Origin: Flavobacteriaceae bacterium
GTDB lineage: Bacteria; Bacteroidota; Bacteroidia; Flavobacteriales; Flavobacteriaceae
NCBI GenBank assembly: GCA_018402135.1
Contig: JAGYJF010000002.1
Location: 310,001 to 374,000, forward strand
Length of the DNA stretch: 64,000 bases
Direction of reading: 5' to 3'
Positions 1 through 8,565 of the stretch are shown one piece after another. Positions within the stretch are counted from its first letter, which is position 1; each line of letters begins with the position of its first letter. The translations under genes were made by a program, and so were the position numbers. The notes under the pieces are model-generated. The model had not been told where the DNA came from and did not search any database. It saw only the letters and a program-made list of their open reading frames with translations.

Positions 1-199
1 GAATGCGATTATCATTGGCGAATGACGCTAAATATTCATTTGTTAAAAGCAATGATTCTTCTAAAGAATTTGGATTTGATATTGGTTCAATAGCCAATAC
101 TTGAGCTTTGCCCAACGAAGTTATACTATGCTCAGCAACCTGATCGAGTACTGTATTGAACTCAATGTCTTCTAATGTTTTTTTATGGATGTTAATCAT
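1..199 (-). CDS. mutS2: Endonuclease MutS2, N-terminal fragment (runs off the window)
   Basis: The reverse strand encodes about 66 residues from an ATG at 199, starting MINIHKKTLEDIEFNTVLDQ and continuing with a helical stretch containing ITSLGKAQVLAIEP. This is the usual N-terminus of flavobacterial MutS2 (MutS-family ATPase with a C-terminal Smr nuclease domain; acts on branched DNA and stalled ribosomes). The ATPase and Smr domains lie outside the window, so the call rests on the N-terminal pattern alone. The gene is divergent from ung, with about 108 bp between the starts. Confidence 0.75.
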   Translation of the reverse strand, partial: MINIHKKTLEDIEFNTVLDQVAEHSITSLGKAQVLAIEPISNPNSLEESLLLTNEYLASFANDNRI

Positions 200-307
200 A
201 GTGTAATGACGGCAACTTTTTTACAAATTTAGACAATAGAACTAAAAATACCTGTGTATTTAATATTTGTATTAACAGTATTATTATTTTTGATTTTAAA
301 GAACTAA

Positions 308-979
308 ATGAAAGTTAACATAAATAAATCGTGGCTTCCCTATATAAGAGATGAATTTTCGAAGCCATATTTTTTAGAGCTGGTAGATTTTGTAAAAACT
401 GAATACCAGTCTTATACTTGCTTCCCAAAAAGCGATCTAATTTTCAATGCATTTGAACATTGTGAATTTAACAATCTTAAGGTCGTTATTATAGGCCAAG
501 ATCCGTATCACGGTGTAGGTCAAGCCAACGGATTGTGTTTTTCTGTAAACGATGGCATTTTGCATCCACCGTCATTAATAAACATATTGAAAGAATTGGA
601 GAGCGATTTACAATTACCATATCCTAAATCCGGTAATTTAGAACCCTGGGCCAAACAAGGGGTGTTACTTTTAAACGCGACTTTGACTGTGAGGAGTGGT
701 ATTGCAGGAAGTCATCAAAATAAAGGCTGGGAACTATTTACGGATAACATTATTAAAGTGGTAAGCGAACATAAAGCCAAGGTGGTTTTTTTACTTTGGG
801 GAAATTTTGCGAAGCGAAAGGCCGCTTTAATTGATGAAAACAAACATCACATTTTAACCACAGGTCATCCGTCGCCTTTGAGTGCTAATAGAGGATTCTG
901 GTTTGGAAATAGGCATTTTAGCAAAACTAACTGCCTGTTGGAGCAAGCTGCTCAGAAAACGATTGATTGGTCGCTGTAA
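308..979 (+). CDS. ung: Uracil-DNA glycosylase, family 1
   Basis: The 223-residue protein has the full family-1 UDG set: the water-activating loop GQDPYHG near residue 63, the uracil-binding LLLNATLTV segment, LLWGNFAK, and the DNA-intercalating loop HPSPLS near residue 188. It removes uracil from DNA to start base-excision repair in the cytoplasm. Length is normal. A possible -7 element TATTTTTG lies at 285-292, but its -33 spacing is short. The 3' end overlaps an antiparallel small gene. Confidence 0.97.
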   Translation: MKVNINKSWLPYIRDEFSKPYFLELVDFVKTEYQSYTCFPKSDLIFNAFEHCEFNNLKVVIIGQDPYHGVGQANGLCFSVNDGILHPPSLINILKELESDLQLPYPKSGNLEPWAKQGVLLLNATLTVRSGIAGSHQNKGWELFTDNIIKVVSEHKAKVVFLLWGNFAKRKAALIDENKHHILTTGHPSPLSANRGFWFGNRHFSKTNCLLEQAAQKTIDWSL

Positions 980-1112
980 CGCGGGTTTCAGAAAATAAAA
1001 CCTTAGGTGGTTTTGAAACTGATTTTACATTTGATTTGTTGCAACTAAAAGCCAACAAAAGGAAATTAAAAGCTACTAAAACTGATAAAATAAGAGTAAT
1101 TGTCAAAGCCAT
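927..1112 (-). CDS. Small single-pass membrane protein, convergent with and overlapping ung
   Basis: The 61-residue protein has a strong N-terminal membrane segment (MALTITLILSVLVAFNFLLL), then a short polar tail ending QLAPTGS. That ending matches my memory of small flavobacterial proteins encoded beside ung, but I cannot confirm it here. A TACATTTG promoter-like element lies about 40 bp upstream, and the leader is A-rich. The last ~50 bp overlap the 3' end of ung on the other strand. The membrane helix plus the promoter favour this frame over the hydrophilic plus-strand frame at 967-1152. Function unknown. Confidence 0.55.
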   Translation of the reverse strand: MALTITLILSVLVAFNFLLLAFSCNKSNVKSVSKPPKVLFSETRVTATNQSFSEQLAPTGS

Positions 1113-1152
1113 AAATATTATTTTTTTGTTCTTATCAGAAAACAGGGTGTAA

Positions 1153-1160
1153 CAAATGTA
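1153..1160 (-). promoter_or_regulatory. Bacteroidota -7 element TACATTTG for the small membrane protein gene
   Basis: The forward-strand CAAATGTA reads TACATTTG on the minus strand, an exact match to TAnnTTTG. It lies 40 bp upstream of the ATG at 1112. No clear -33 TTG is seen at the usual spacing. Confidence 0.4.
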
Positions 1161-1268
1161 ATAAAATTGTTGAATTGTAGATACTTATATTTAAAAAAGT
1201 TAATAGTTTCTTAAATAAATTCTACTAAAAACCATTTTCATCGGTTAATTTCAGCCTTTATGCTTAAT

Positions 1269-2129
1269 CTAGGTTGCAAAAGAATGCACAAAGTCTTGGT
1301 ATGACTTCCTCTCCACAATGAGCCCTAATGACTTTAATTTACCTTGAACTTGGTAAATTTCATCTTGAGAAATTTGTTTTTGTGACCATTCGGTAAGCCT
1401 TAACCATTCTTGTATATCTTCAAGTTTTTGGCAATATCGATTGGCTAAAGTTTGATCGATACTTGGAATGGTTTTAAACGCAATCGTTGTATCGTTTATG
1501 ATGCGCAAAATAGTTTTCAACATCTCATTGTGATTTTCAATAAAATTTTGACTTGCCGCTATCACAAAGCATGGCCATGGCGTAGGGCAACTTCCGATTA
1601 ATTTAAACGTGTTGTCATCGACTAAAGGCTTGGTTGTGAATTTCTCCCACATAAAATAGTCCGACTCACCTTTCGTAAGACTTTCAACAGCGCCATCGAG
1701 ATTTTTTATAACCTCAAATTGCAGATCAGTGCTAATGTCCCAACCATTGTTTTCTGCATTTACAAAAGCCATTAAATGCGACCCTGAACCATATCTACTG
1801 ATTGCTGCCTTTTTTCCTTTTAAATCTTCAATGGTGGACAAATGTGAATTTCCAGCGGCATGAATGCCCCAAATTAAAGGTGACTTCACAAATACTTGAA
1901 CTATTTTACTTGAATTTCCTTCTACTATATCCTTAACAATGCCTTCGGTTAGTATAACGGCTAAATCCAAAGTTCCATTTCGTAGGTCCTTAGTCATTTC
2001 TCCAGTACCACCAAAGTAATCGTGCCATCTTAGGTTGATATTTTCTTTTTTGTATTCGCCATTTTTTAAGGTTAAATACCATGGAAGATTAAAATGTTCC
2101 GGAACGCCTCCTATATTTACTAAATTCAT
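1269..2129 (-). CDS. Periplasmic-binding-like (SsuA/THI5-type) substrate-binding protein without signal peptide
   Basis: The 286-residue protein resembles the substrate-binding fold of NMT1/THI5/SsuA proteins: an early INIGGVPEHF strand, GGTGEMTKDLRNGTLDLAVILTEG for ligand and hinge, then the LKGKKAAISRYGSGSHLMA lobe. It starts directly in the fold, with no signal peptide or lipobox, so it is probably cytoplasmic and may bind or process a small ligand rather than feed a transporter. No permease or ATPase gene is adjacent. It lies 15 bp downstream of the nucleoside phosphorylase gene on the same strand, which suggests co-transcription and perhaps a nucleoside or thiamine-precursor link. That link is inference. 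Confidence 0.7.
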   Translation of the reverse strand: MNLVNIGGVPEHFNLPWYLTLKNGEYKKENINLRWHDYFGGTGEMTKDLRNGTLDLAVILTEGIVKDIVEGNSSKIVQVFVKSPLIWGIHAAGNSHLSTIEDLKGKKAAISRYGSGSHLMAFVNAENNGWDISTDLQFEVIKNLDGAVESLTKGESDYFMWEKFTTKPLVDDNTFKLIGSCPTPWPCFVIAASQNFIENHNEMLKTILRIINDTTIAFKTIPSIDQTLANRYCQKLEDIQEWLRLTEWSQKQISQDEIYQVQGKLKSLGLIVERKSYQDFVHSFAT

Positions 2130-2144
2130 GATAATACTAAAAAG

Positions 2145-3017
2145 TTATAGTTGTAACATTTTATCTAAAGCAAAAACTATTAGATTTTTTACGGTCTGTC
2201 TTGGATCTTCACTAAAGGTACCATTTGCTCGATTGGCGATAATAGCATTCAAAGACAAGGCATTATGACCTAATAATTTTGAAAGCCCATAGATTGCTGA
2301 AGTTTCCATTTCTAGATTTGCAATTCTGTAGTCTTTGTATTGAAAATTATCCATTTTATGGTTTAATTCTGGATCTTGTAAAGGCAAGCGTAACACACGT
2401 CCCTGCGGACCGTAAAAGCCACCAGCTGTTGCCGTTATTCCTTTGTGTAAGGAAATATCGCTAAACAAAGATTCTAAATACGGACTATTTTCAACAATAA
2501 TTGGTCGGGCTTTTTTCGAACTCCAATTGGTAAGGTTTACAAAAGCATCTTCAATTTCTTTATTGGCAATAGATTCACTTTGATAAAAATGCATCATCCC
2601 ATTGATATCTAAACCATGAGTGCTTAATACAAAGGCATCAACAGGTATATCTTTTTGTAAGGATCCAGAGGTTCCAATTCTAATAATGTTCAGACTTTTT
2701 AATACATCTTTTGGTTGGCGGTTTTTTAGGTCGATATTAACCAAAGCATCCAATTCGTTTAAAACGATATCTATATTATCTGGTCCAATTCCTGTTGAAA
2801 TAACCGTGAGACGTTTTCCTTTATAATAACCAGTTTGTGTTTTAAATTCCCTTTTTTGAATTGAAAACTCTATGGATTCGAAATGCGATGTAATGCGTTC
2901 AACCCGATCTTGATCACCTACAAATATCACGTTATCTGCAATATGTTCGGGTAAAAGATTGAGGTGATAGACACTGCCATCTGGATTAAGTATGAGTTCT
3001 GAGGCTTTTATAGACAT
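2145..3017 (-). CDS. Nucleoside phosphorylase (uridine phosphorylase-like, PNP_UDP_1 family)
   Basis: The 290-residue cytoplasmic enzyme has the family's phosphate-binding start IFVGDQDRVERI near residue 31, the STGIGPDNIDIVLNEL segment near 75, IRIGTSGSLQ near 112, and the nucleoside/ribose site NLEMETSAIYGL near 235. Members cleave nucleosides with phosphate to a base and ribose-1-phosphate in salvage. The exact substrate (uridine or another nucleoside) cannot be read from sequence. It is followed closely by the substrate-binding-like gene and sits near the SUI1 gene on the same strand. Confidence 0.85.
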   Translation of the reverse strand: MSIKASELILNPDGSVYHLNLLPEHIADNVIFVGDQDRVERITSHFESIEFSIQKREFKTQTGYYKGKRLTVISTGIGPDNIDIVLNELDALVNIDLKNRQPKDVLKSLNIIRIGTSGSLQKDIPVDAFVLSTHGLDINGMMHFYQSESIANKEIEDAFVNLTNWSSKKARPIIVENSPYLESLFSDISLHKGITATAGGFYGPQGRVLRLPLQDPELNHKMDNFQYKDYRIANLEMETSAIYGLSKLLGHNALSLNAIIANRANGTFSEDPRQTVKNLIVFALDKMLQL

Positions 3018-3052
3018 TTAATAAATTTAGTAATTAGTTTTTAAAAGGAAAT

Positions 3053-3382
3053 TCAACCGCCAACGCGTTTTACCTTAAATCCTTTTTCTTTGAGCATACT
3101 CATGATTTGGTCGCGGTAATCGCCTTGAAGAATAATTTCGTCATTTTTAAAACTACCACCAACACTGAGTTTGGTCTTTAGCTCCTTGGCTAATTTTTTA
3201 AAATCTTCATCGGCACCGGTGTAACCAGCAATTATGGTAGTTGGCTTTCCTTTTCGCTTTTCGTATTTGCAAAGTAAAGGCTCATCTTGTAACCATATTT
3301 GATTTCCGTCAGAAATCTCTTGTTCTGGTTCTGATGAAACATGATCTGGAAATAAGTTTTTTAACTGATCTTGTAAATCCAT
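3053..3382 (-). CDS. SUI1/YciH-type translation initiation factor
   Basis: The protein is about 109 residues from the ATG at 3382. An upstream in-frame ATG at 3415 would add a hydrophobic, AT-rich leader that I reject because the family usually starts with a short acidic region such as MDLQDQLKNLFP. The C-terminal SUI1 fold is clear: KRKGKPTTIIAGYTG, LKTKLSVGGSFKNDEIILQG, then KEKGFKVKRVGG. Relatives of eIF1 discriminate initiator tRNA or start codons on the small subunit; the bacterial role is not essential and is poorly defined. Confidence 0.88.
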   Translation of the reverse strand: MDLQDQLKNLFPDHVSSEPEQEISDGNQIWLQDEPLLCKYEKRKGKPTTIIAGYTGADEDFKKLAKELKTKLSVGGSFKNDEIILQGDYRDQIMSMLKEKGFKVKRVGG

Positions 3383-3474
3383 AATATTTATAAATTTCAA
3401 AAAAATAAATTCCAAATTCCAAAAGACTGCAGGTGTTAAATCGGAATTTGGAATTATTAAAATTGGTATTTATT

Positions 3475-4425
3475 TTACTTTTTAACCAACCCTAATTCAA
3501 CCAGACGTTCATGTAAGAATTCACCCGCTGTAATGTCCTCAAATTGTTTAGGATTATTGTCATCCATGCATTTATCGAGTACATCTAATTTCATATCACT
3601 AATAGGGTGCATAAAAAACGGGATAGAGTACCGTGATGTTCCCCATAATTCTCTTGGAGGATTCACCACGCGATGTATGGTAGATTTTAATTTATTATTG
3701 GTGTGCCTTGACAACATATCGCCAACATTAATCATGAGTTGATCTGGTTGGGCAATGGCGTCAATCCATTCACCTTTGTGGTTTTGAACCTGTAAACCTT
3801 TACCTTGTGCACCCATTAAAAGCGTGATTAAATTAATATCACCATGGGCAGCAGCTCTTACAGCATCTTTTGGTTCTTGGGTAATTGGCGGATAATGAAT
3901 AGGTCTTAAAATAGAATTGCCGTTATGAATGTAATTATCAAAATAAGTTTCTTTTAAGCCTAAATGAAGTGCTAAGGCGCGAAGTACGTATTTGGCTGTT
4001 TTTTCTAGCATTCGATAAGCTTCTTTGCCTACTTTATTAAATTCTGGAAGTTCTTTAACTTCAACATTCGCAGGGTATTCTTTTTCTAATGCTGGATTAT
4101 CTTCAACGTATTGACCAAAATGCCAAAACTCTTTTAAATCGCCTTCTTTCTTGCCTTTTGCACTTTCTTTTCCAAAGGAAACATAACCACGTTGACCGCC
4201 AATTCCTGGGATTTCGTATTGCTGTTTAATGTCAATAGGTAAATCAAAAAAATTCTTCACTTCAGCATATAATTTATCAACTAATACAGAATCTAAAAAA
4301 TGCCCGCTAAGCGCAACAAAACCAATTTCTTCGTAGGCTTTGCCGATTTCATCAATAAATCTTTGTTTAGATTCGGCATCACCTGATACAAAATCATTCA
4401 AATTAACACTAGGAATTACATTCAT
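3475..4425 (-). CDS. 2-oxoglutarate/Fe(II)-dependent oxygenase, isopenicillin-N-synthase-like
   Basis: The 316-residue protein has an N-terminal DIOX_N domain (IGKAYEEIGFVALSGH) and a C-terminal 2OG-FeII_Oxy domain. The iron ligands are visible as AAHGDINLITLL (His and Asp) and STIHRVVNP (distal His), followed by RYSIPFF, where the Arg would bind 2-oxoglutarate. Such enzymes hydroxylate or desaturate small molecules. No biosynthetic cluster adjoins it, so the substrate is unknown. It is divergent from the E1 dehydrogenase gene, with 155 bp between starts and a TACCTTTG element in that gap. Confidence 0.85.
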   Translation of the reverse strand: MNVIPSVNLNDFVSGDAESKQRFIDEIGKAYEEIGFVALSGHFLDSVLVDKLYAEVKNFFDLPIDIKQQYEIPGIGGQRGYVSFGKESAKGKKEGDLKEFWHFGQYVEDNPALEKEYPANVEVKELPEFNKVGKEAYRMLEKTAKYVLRALALHLGLKETYFDNYIHNGNSILRPIHYPPITQEPKDAVRAAAHGDINLITLLMGAQGKGLQVQNHKGEWIDAIAQPDQLMINVGDMLSRHTNNKLKSTIHRVVNPPRELWGTSRYSIPFFMHPISDMKLDVLDKCMDDNNPKQFEDITAGEFLHERLVELGLVKK

Positions 4426-4454
4426 GGTAGTTTATTATAAATTTTGAATACACA

Positions 4455-4462
4455 CAAAGGTA
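4455..4462 (-). promoter_or_regulatory. Bacteroidota -7 element TACCTTTG upstream of the oxygenase gene
   Basis: The forward-strand CAAAGGTA is TACCTTTG on the minus strand, an exact TAnnTTTG match 30 bp upstream of the oxygenase ATG. A -33 TTG is not obvious. Confidence 0.45.
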
Positions 4463-4580
4463 AAGAATTCTGATTAATTATACATTTGTTATAAATGGCT
4501 TGAAAAATTGTAGGTACATAAAATATTTGCACTAATTTTAATTACTTTTACCCAATCAATTCTTAATTATCATCGTTTTC

Positions 4581-6581
4581 ATGCAGACCGCTGCTAAATC
4601 TCAAATTACATACGACCACAGAAATTTTTCTAATACGCTTCTGCTATCGCTTTATAGAAACATGCTGAAGCCAAGGCTTATTGAAGAAAAAATGCTGATT
4701 CTTCTTCGCCAAGGTAAAATATCAAAATGGTTTTCTGGTATTGGTCAGGAAGCAATTTCGGTTGGTGTTACCATGGCTTTAAACAACAACGAATACATTT
4801 TGCCCATGCACCGAAATCTTGGTGTATTTACCACTCGAAATATACCATTAAACAGATTGTTTAGTCAATGGCAAGGTAAGTCTAACGGCTTTACCAATGG
4901 TCGTGATCGGTCATTTCATTTCGGAACCCAAGAGTATAACATCGTTGGTATGATTTCACATCTAGGTCCGCAATTGGGGGTGGCTGATGGGATTGCTTTG
5001 GCGAGTCTTATTAAAAAAGAGCCAACAGTAACAGCAGTTTTTACTGGTGAAGGCGGCACGAGCGAAGGCGATTTTCACGAAGCGCTTAATGTGGCTTCGG
5101 TTTGGAACCTGCCTGTGATTTTTTGTATTGAAAACAATGGTTATGGATTGTCTACACCAACTAACGAGCAATATAATTGTAAAGACTTGGCTGATAGAGG
5201 TAAAGCTTATGGTATCGATTCATTTATAATTGACGGTAATAATATATTAGAAGTTTACTATTTGGTGAAAAAACTAGCCGAAAGCATCCGTAAAAAACCA
5301 CGACCCATTTTGTTGGAATTTAAAACGTTCAGAAGACGCGGTCATGAAGAGGCGAGTGGCACCAAATACGTTCCTGATGATTTAATGAAAGCCTGGGAAC
5401 AAAAAGATCCCATTGATAACTTCAAACACTATTTAATAGAAAAACAAATTTTAACTGAAGCTCAACATCAACAATTCGTGGAAGAATTTAAGTCTGAAAT
5501 TGATGCTAATTATAAGTTAGCAGACGACGAGCCTCAAATTATTCCTGATTTAAGTAAAGAATTAAATGATGTTTATAAACCATTTGTTTATGAGTCTATT
5601 AAATCCGAACATAAAACACAAGAAGTAAGATTTATAGATGCGATTTCCGACAGCTTAAGGCTAAGCATGAAACGTCATAAAGACCTTGTAATTATGGGGC
5701 AAGACATCGCTGAATATGGCGGTGTTTTTAAAATTACCGATGGGTTTTTAAAACAATTTGGAAAGGAAAGAGTCCGCAATACACCTATATGCGAATCGGC
5801 CATTGTAGAAGTAGCAATGGGATTAAGTATTAAAGGGATTAAAAGTGTAGTTGAGATGCAGTTTGCCGATTTTGTTACTTCAGGTTTTAATCCTGTAGTG
5901 AATTATTTAGCCAAGTCTTACTACCGTTGGAATCAAAACGCCGATGTAGTATTGCGCATGCCTTGCGGTGCCGGTGTTGCTGCTGGCCCGTTTCATTCTC
6001 AAACCAACGAAGCTTGGTTTACCAAAACACCTGGTTTAAAAGTTGTATATCCAGCTTTTCCTGCCGATGCAAAAGGCTTACTGGCAACTGCTATTAACGA
6101 CCCTAATCCTGTAATGTTTTTTGAACACAAAGCTTTGTACAGAAGTATTAAGCAAGAAGTACCTATTGATTATTACACGATCCCCTTTGGTGAAGCATCA
6201 TTGTTAAAAACAGGAAACGATGTAACGATTATCACTTATGGTGCCGGCGTGCATTGGGCTTTAGAAGCATTACAAAATAACTCTGATATTCTAGCAGATT
6301 TAATTGATTTAAGAACGCTTCAGCCTTTAGATACTGAAGCCATTTACAAATCGGTAAACAAAACTGGTAAAGCTATTATTTTACAAGAAGATTCTCTTTT
6401 TGGTGGTATTGCATCCGATATTGCCGCATTAATTATGGAACATTGTTTTGAACAATTAGATGCACCTGTAAAGCGAGTTGGCAGTCTAGAAACACCGATT
6501 CCTTTTATAAATGCTTTGGAATCTCAATATTTAGCTAAGTCAAGATTTGAAGCCGAATTATTAAAGCTACATACTTACTGA
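4581..6581 (+). CDS. 2-oxoisovalerate dehydrogenase-type E1 component, alpha-beta fusion
   Basis: The 666-residue protein fuses E1-alpha (about residues 1-330) with E1-beta (about 345-666). The alpha half carries the thiamine-diphosphate motif GEGGTSEGDFHEALN...IENNGYGLSTP and the RRRGHEEASG phosphorylation-loop-like segment. The beta half has GQDIAEYGGVFKITDGF, the ESAIVEVAMGLSIKG start of the Pyr domain and the transketolase-C region QEDSLFGGIASDIAAL. It decarboxylates branched-chain or related 2-oxo acids and passes the acyl group to a lipoyl E2. The fusion is typical of Bacteroidota. No E2 or E3 gene is next to it. It ends exactly where the convergent dipeptidase gene ends (6581/6582). 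Confidence 0.9.
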   Translation: MQTAAKSQITYDHRNFSNTLLLSLYRNMLKPRLIEEKMLILLRQGKISKWFSGIGQEAISVGVTMALNNNEYILPMHRNLGVFTTRNIPLNRLFSQWQGKSNGFTNGRDRSFHFGTQEYNIVGMISHLGPQLGVADGIALASLIKKEPTVTAVFTGEGGTSEGDFHEALNVASVWNLPVIFCIENNGYGLSTPTNEQYNCKDLADRGKAYGIDSFIIDGNNILEVYYLVKKLAESIRKKPRPILLEFKTFRRRGHEEASGTKYVPDDLMKAWEQKDPIDNFKHYLIEKQILTEAQHQQFVEEFKSEIDANYKLADDEPQIIPDLSKELNDVYKPFVYESIKSEHKTQEVRFIDAISDSLRLSMKRHKDLVIMGQDIAEYGGVFKITDGFLKQFGKERVRNTPICESAIVEVAMGLSIKGIKSVVEMQFADFVTSGFNPVVNYLAKSYYRWNQNADVVLRMPCGAGVAAGPFHSQTNEAWFTKTPGLKVVYPAFPADAKGLLATAINDPNPVMFFEHKALYRSIKQEVPIDYYTIPFGEASLLKTGNDVTIITYGAGVHWALEALQNNSDILADLIDLRTLQPLDTEAIYKSVNKTGKAIILQEDSLFGGIASDIAALIMEHCFEQLDAPVKRVGSLETPIPFINALESQYLAKSRFEAELLKLHTY

Positions 6582-7901
6582 TTATAAATTAGAATTTAAT
6601 TTGCTCGCAACCGCTTCAACCTCGTCTAATACACGTAACAAGTTACCACTCCAAAGCATTGCTATTTCATTTTCGGTATAGCCACGTTTTACCAATTCTA
6701 AGGTCACGTTGAATGTTTCAGAAGCATCACTCCAGCCTTTAACACCACCGCCACCATCAAAATCGCTACTAATTCCTACATGTTCTATTCCTATTTTTTC
6801 AACTAAATAGTCGATATGATCAACAAAATCTGAGACATTTACAGCTTCAGGAATTTCTAGGTTTGATGCGGCTTTTTTATCGGCAAGTGTTAAAATCTGA
6901 TTGCGATAATCTCTAAAAATCGCTTTTTCTGCCTCGCTTAAAGCTCTAAAATCATTTCTATTATACCATTTCACACCTAATGAATCGGCTATTTCTTGTC
7001 TTAAGAGAGTAAGTGCATCATTTCTGGCATTATTCTTTTCAGTATTTATATAGGCTTGGAAAGCTACGGTTTGCACCACACCACCATTATCTTTTAACCA
7101 TTTTAGTTGTTCATCATCTAAATTTCTACTGTGGTTGCAAAGCGCTCTTGCAGATGAATGTGAAGCAATTATGGGCGCTTTTGTAAGCGCAATCATTTGA
7201 CGCATAGATTCTTTAGAAGGATGCGACACATCAATCATCATTCCTACACGATTCATTTCAATAACCACTTGTTTGCCCAATTCACTCAATCCATTGTGAA
7301 GCCAAACATCGTCAGTTTCACCTGTATTACTGTCGCATAATTGGCTATGCCCATTATGAGATAACGACATGTATCGAGCACCAAGATTATAGAACTTTTC
7401 AATATTTTCAATATCAGTGCCAATAGGATAACCATTTTCAATGCCTATCATAGCCACTTTTTTACCAGATGCAACAATACGTTTCACCTCATTTGAACTA
7501 GTGGCCAATTCAATTTGATCGGGAGCAAATTCACTAACTAATTTATGGATTGCATCAAATTTCGACATAGCATTATCGTAAGCCTTAGCATAACCCTCGG
7601 CAGTCAAACTGTCTTGTCCTGTGTAAACGATAAACCACGCTACATCCAATCCACCAGCGTTCATATTTGGTAAATTTACTTGTGAATCGGTTTGTTGGGT
7701 ATAATTGATAGAATCAGTAAAGTTTTTTACATTAATATCACAATGCGTGTCTAAAGTGATAACGCGTTGGTGAATGGCTTTGGCTTTGGCTATCATAACG
7801 AGAGAATCATATTCTGTTGTATTTCCATCGCTTACTTTGGAATTATTTTTGCAAGAAACCATTAAAGTAAAAACTGATATAAAAATAAGGATTTGATTCA
7901 T
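6582..7901 (-). CDS. Membrane dipeptidase, family M19 (renal dipeptidase-like lipoprotein)
   Basis: The 439-residue protein starts with a lipoprotein signal (MNQILIFISVFTLMVSCKNN; lipobox Cys near residue 17). Zinc-site residues of family M19 are present: TLDTHCDIN (HxD), the Glu in MIGIENGYP, YMSLSHNGHSQLCDS, DVSHPS, and IIASHSSARAL, then HVGISSDFDGG near the C-terminus. It hydrolyses dipeptides at the cell envelope. Its stop codon directly abuts that of the E1 gene; no spacer or terminator hairpin separates them. Confidence 0.92.
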   Translation of the reverse strand: MNQILIFISVFTLMVSCKNNSKVSDGNTTEYDSLVMIAKAKAIHQRVITLDTHCDINVKNFTDSINYTQQTDSQVNLPNMNAGGLDVAWFIVYTGQDSLTAEGYAKAYDNAMSKFDAIHKLVSEFAPDQIELATSSNEVKRIVASGKKVAMIGIENGYPIGTDIENIEKFYNLGARYMSLSHNGHSQLCDSNTGETDDVWLHNGLSELGKQVVIEMNRVGMMIDVSHPSKESMRQMIALTKAPIIASHSSARALCNHSRNLDDEQLKWLKDNGGVVQTVAFQAYINTEKNNARNDALTLLRQEIADSLGVKWYNRNDFRALSEAEKAIFRDYRNQILTLADKKAASNLEIPEAVNVSDFVDHIDYLVEKIGIEHVGISSDFDGGGGVKGWSDASETFNVTLELVKRGYTENEIAMLWSGNLLRVLDEVEAVASKLNSNL

Positions 7902-7988
7902 GGTAATTAGGTATTGATTTTGATTGCCAAATTACAAAAAGCATATACAAAAAAGTGGGATATTTACTATAAAAATGTATATTTAACT

Positions 7989-8417
7989 ATGCTTAGAAAC
8001 TATTTAATATCATTAATTGGATTGGCATTATTACTTAATTGCGACCGAAAAATTGAACCAGAATACGAATGGATACCCTTAACCGTTACAGCAACGGCGT
8101 ATAATTCTTTAGCCTATCAAACCAGTGCTAATCCATATATAACAGCTTTTGGAGACAGTTTAAAACCCGGGCTAAAATATATTGCCGTTTCAAACGACTT
8201 ACTTAAACTGGGTTTGAGGCATAATACACCTGTGAAAATTGAAGGGTTTGACTCGATATATTGGGTAAAGGACCGAATGCATTTCCGTTGGAAAAACAAA
8301 ATTGATATTTATATGGGCGAAGATGTACAAGCAGCCAAGCAATGGGGTAGAAGAAAGGTGAAAATTGAGTATGGCGTATTAATTAATGATACTTCTACTA
8401 CCATAAAAAACCAGTAA
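7989..8417 (+). CDS. 3D-domain (double-psi beta-barrel) lipoprotein
   Basis: I start at the ATG at 7989 (MLRNYLISLIGLALLLNCDR) because it gives a lipoprotein signal with the Cys at about residue 18; the upstream ATG at 7914 would add a hydrophilic extension. The 142-residue protein has the 3D pattern: VTATAYNS near residue 34, then KDRMHFRWKNKIDIYMG, in which the Asp residues of the 3D signature are visible, and KQWGRRKVKIEY at the end. Related MltA/RlpA-like barrels bind or cleave peptidoglycan. Probable envelope role. The stop codon lies inside a hairpin that also terminates minus-strand transcripts. Confidence 0.75.
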   Translation: MLRNYLISLIGLALLLNCDRKIEPEYEWIPLTVTATAYNSLAYQTSANPYITAFGDSLKPGLKYIAVSNDLLKLGLRHNTPVKIEGFDSIYWVKDRMHFRWKNKIDIYMGEDVQAAKQWGRRKVKIEYGVLINDTSTTIKNQ

Positions 8418-8435
8418 ATAATTAATTTACTGGTT
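8403..8435 (-). terminator. Intrinsic terminator for minus-strand small-peptide transcript
   Basis: The arms AACCAGTAAAT (8409-8419) and ATTTACTGGTT (8425-8435) form an 11-bp perfect stem with a 5-nt loop. The run of six A at 8405-8410 becomes a T-run on the minus strand, so it terminates leftward transcription. The plus-strand 3D gene stops within the stem. Confidence 0.65.
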
Positions 8436-8452
8436 GTTAAGTGCTCGATTTA

Positions 8453-8530
8453 TTAAATGAACTTTTTCTCATTTTCCCAATCTTCATTTTGGTTGGTGTC
8501 GGAATCGATGATCTTTGAAAGTGTTTTCAT
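8453..8530 (-). CDS. Putative 25-residue peptide with W-x-N-x-K/R-K/R-F motif (peptide 1)
   Basis: The ATG at 8530 opens a 25-codon frame starting MKTLSKIIDSDT and ending DWENEKKFI, followed by TAA. It is the second of two tandem mini-genes on the same strand, both starting M-K/R-T-L and both carrying W-[EN]-N-[EK]-[KR]-[KR]-F near the end. A hairpin with a minus-strand T-run follows 18 bp after its stop, and a promoter-like site lies ahead of the pair. It is too short for normal gene finders. Function unknown; the support is the shared motif plus the transcription signals. Confidence 0.4.
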   Translation of the reverse strand: MKTLSKIIDSDTNQNEDWENEKKFI

Positions 8531-8565
8531 GATAAATTCGTATTTTGATTGATTTTAGGTTTAAT

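Noticed and set aside
967-1152. Plus-strand 61-residue frame after ung
   Set aside because: It is the antisense of the minus-strand membrane-protein frame, is Lys/Thr-rich without domain signs, and lacks a promoter.
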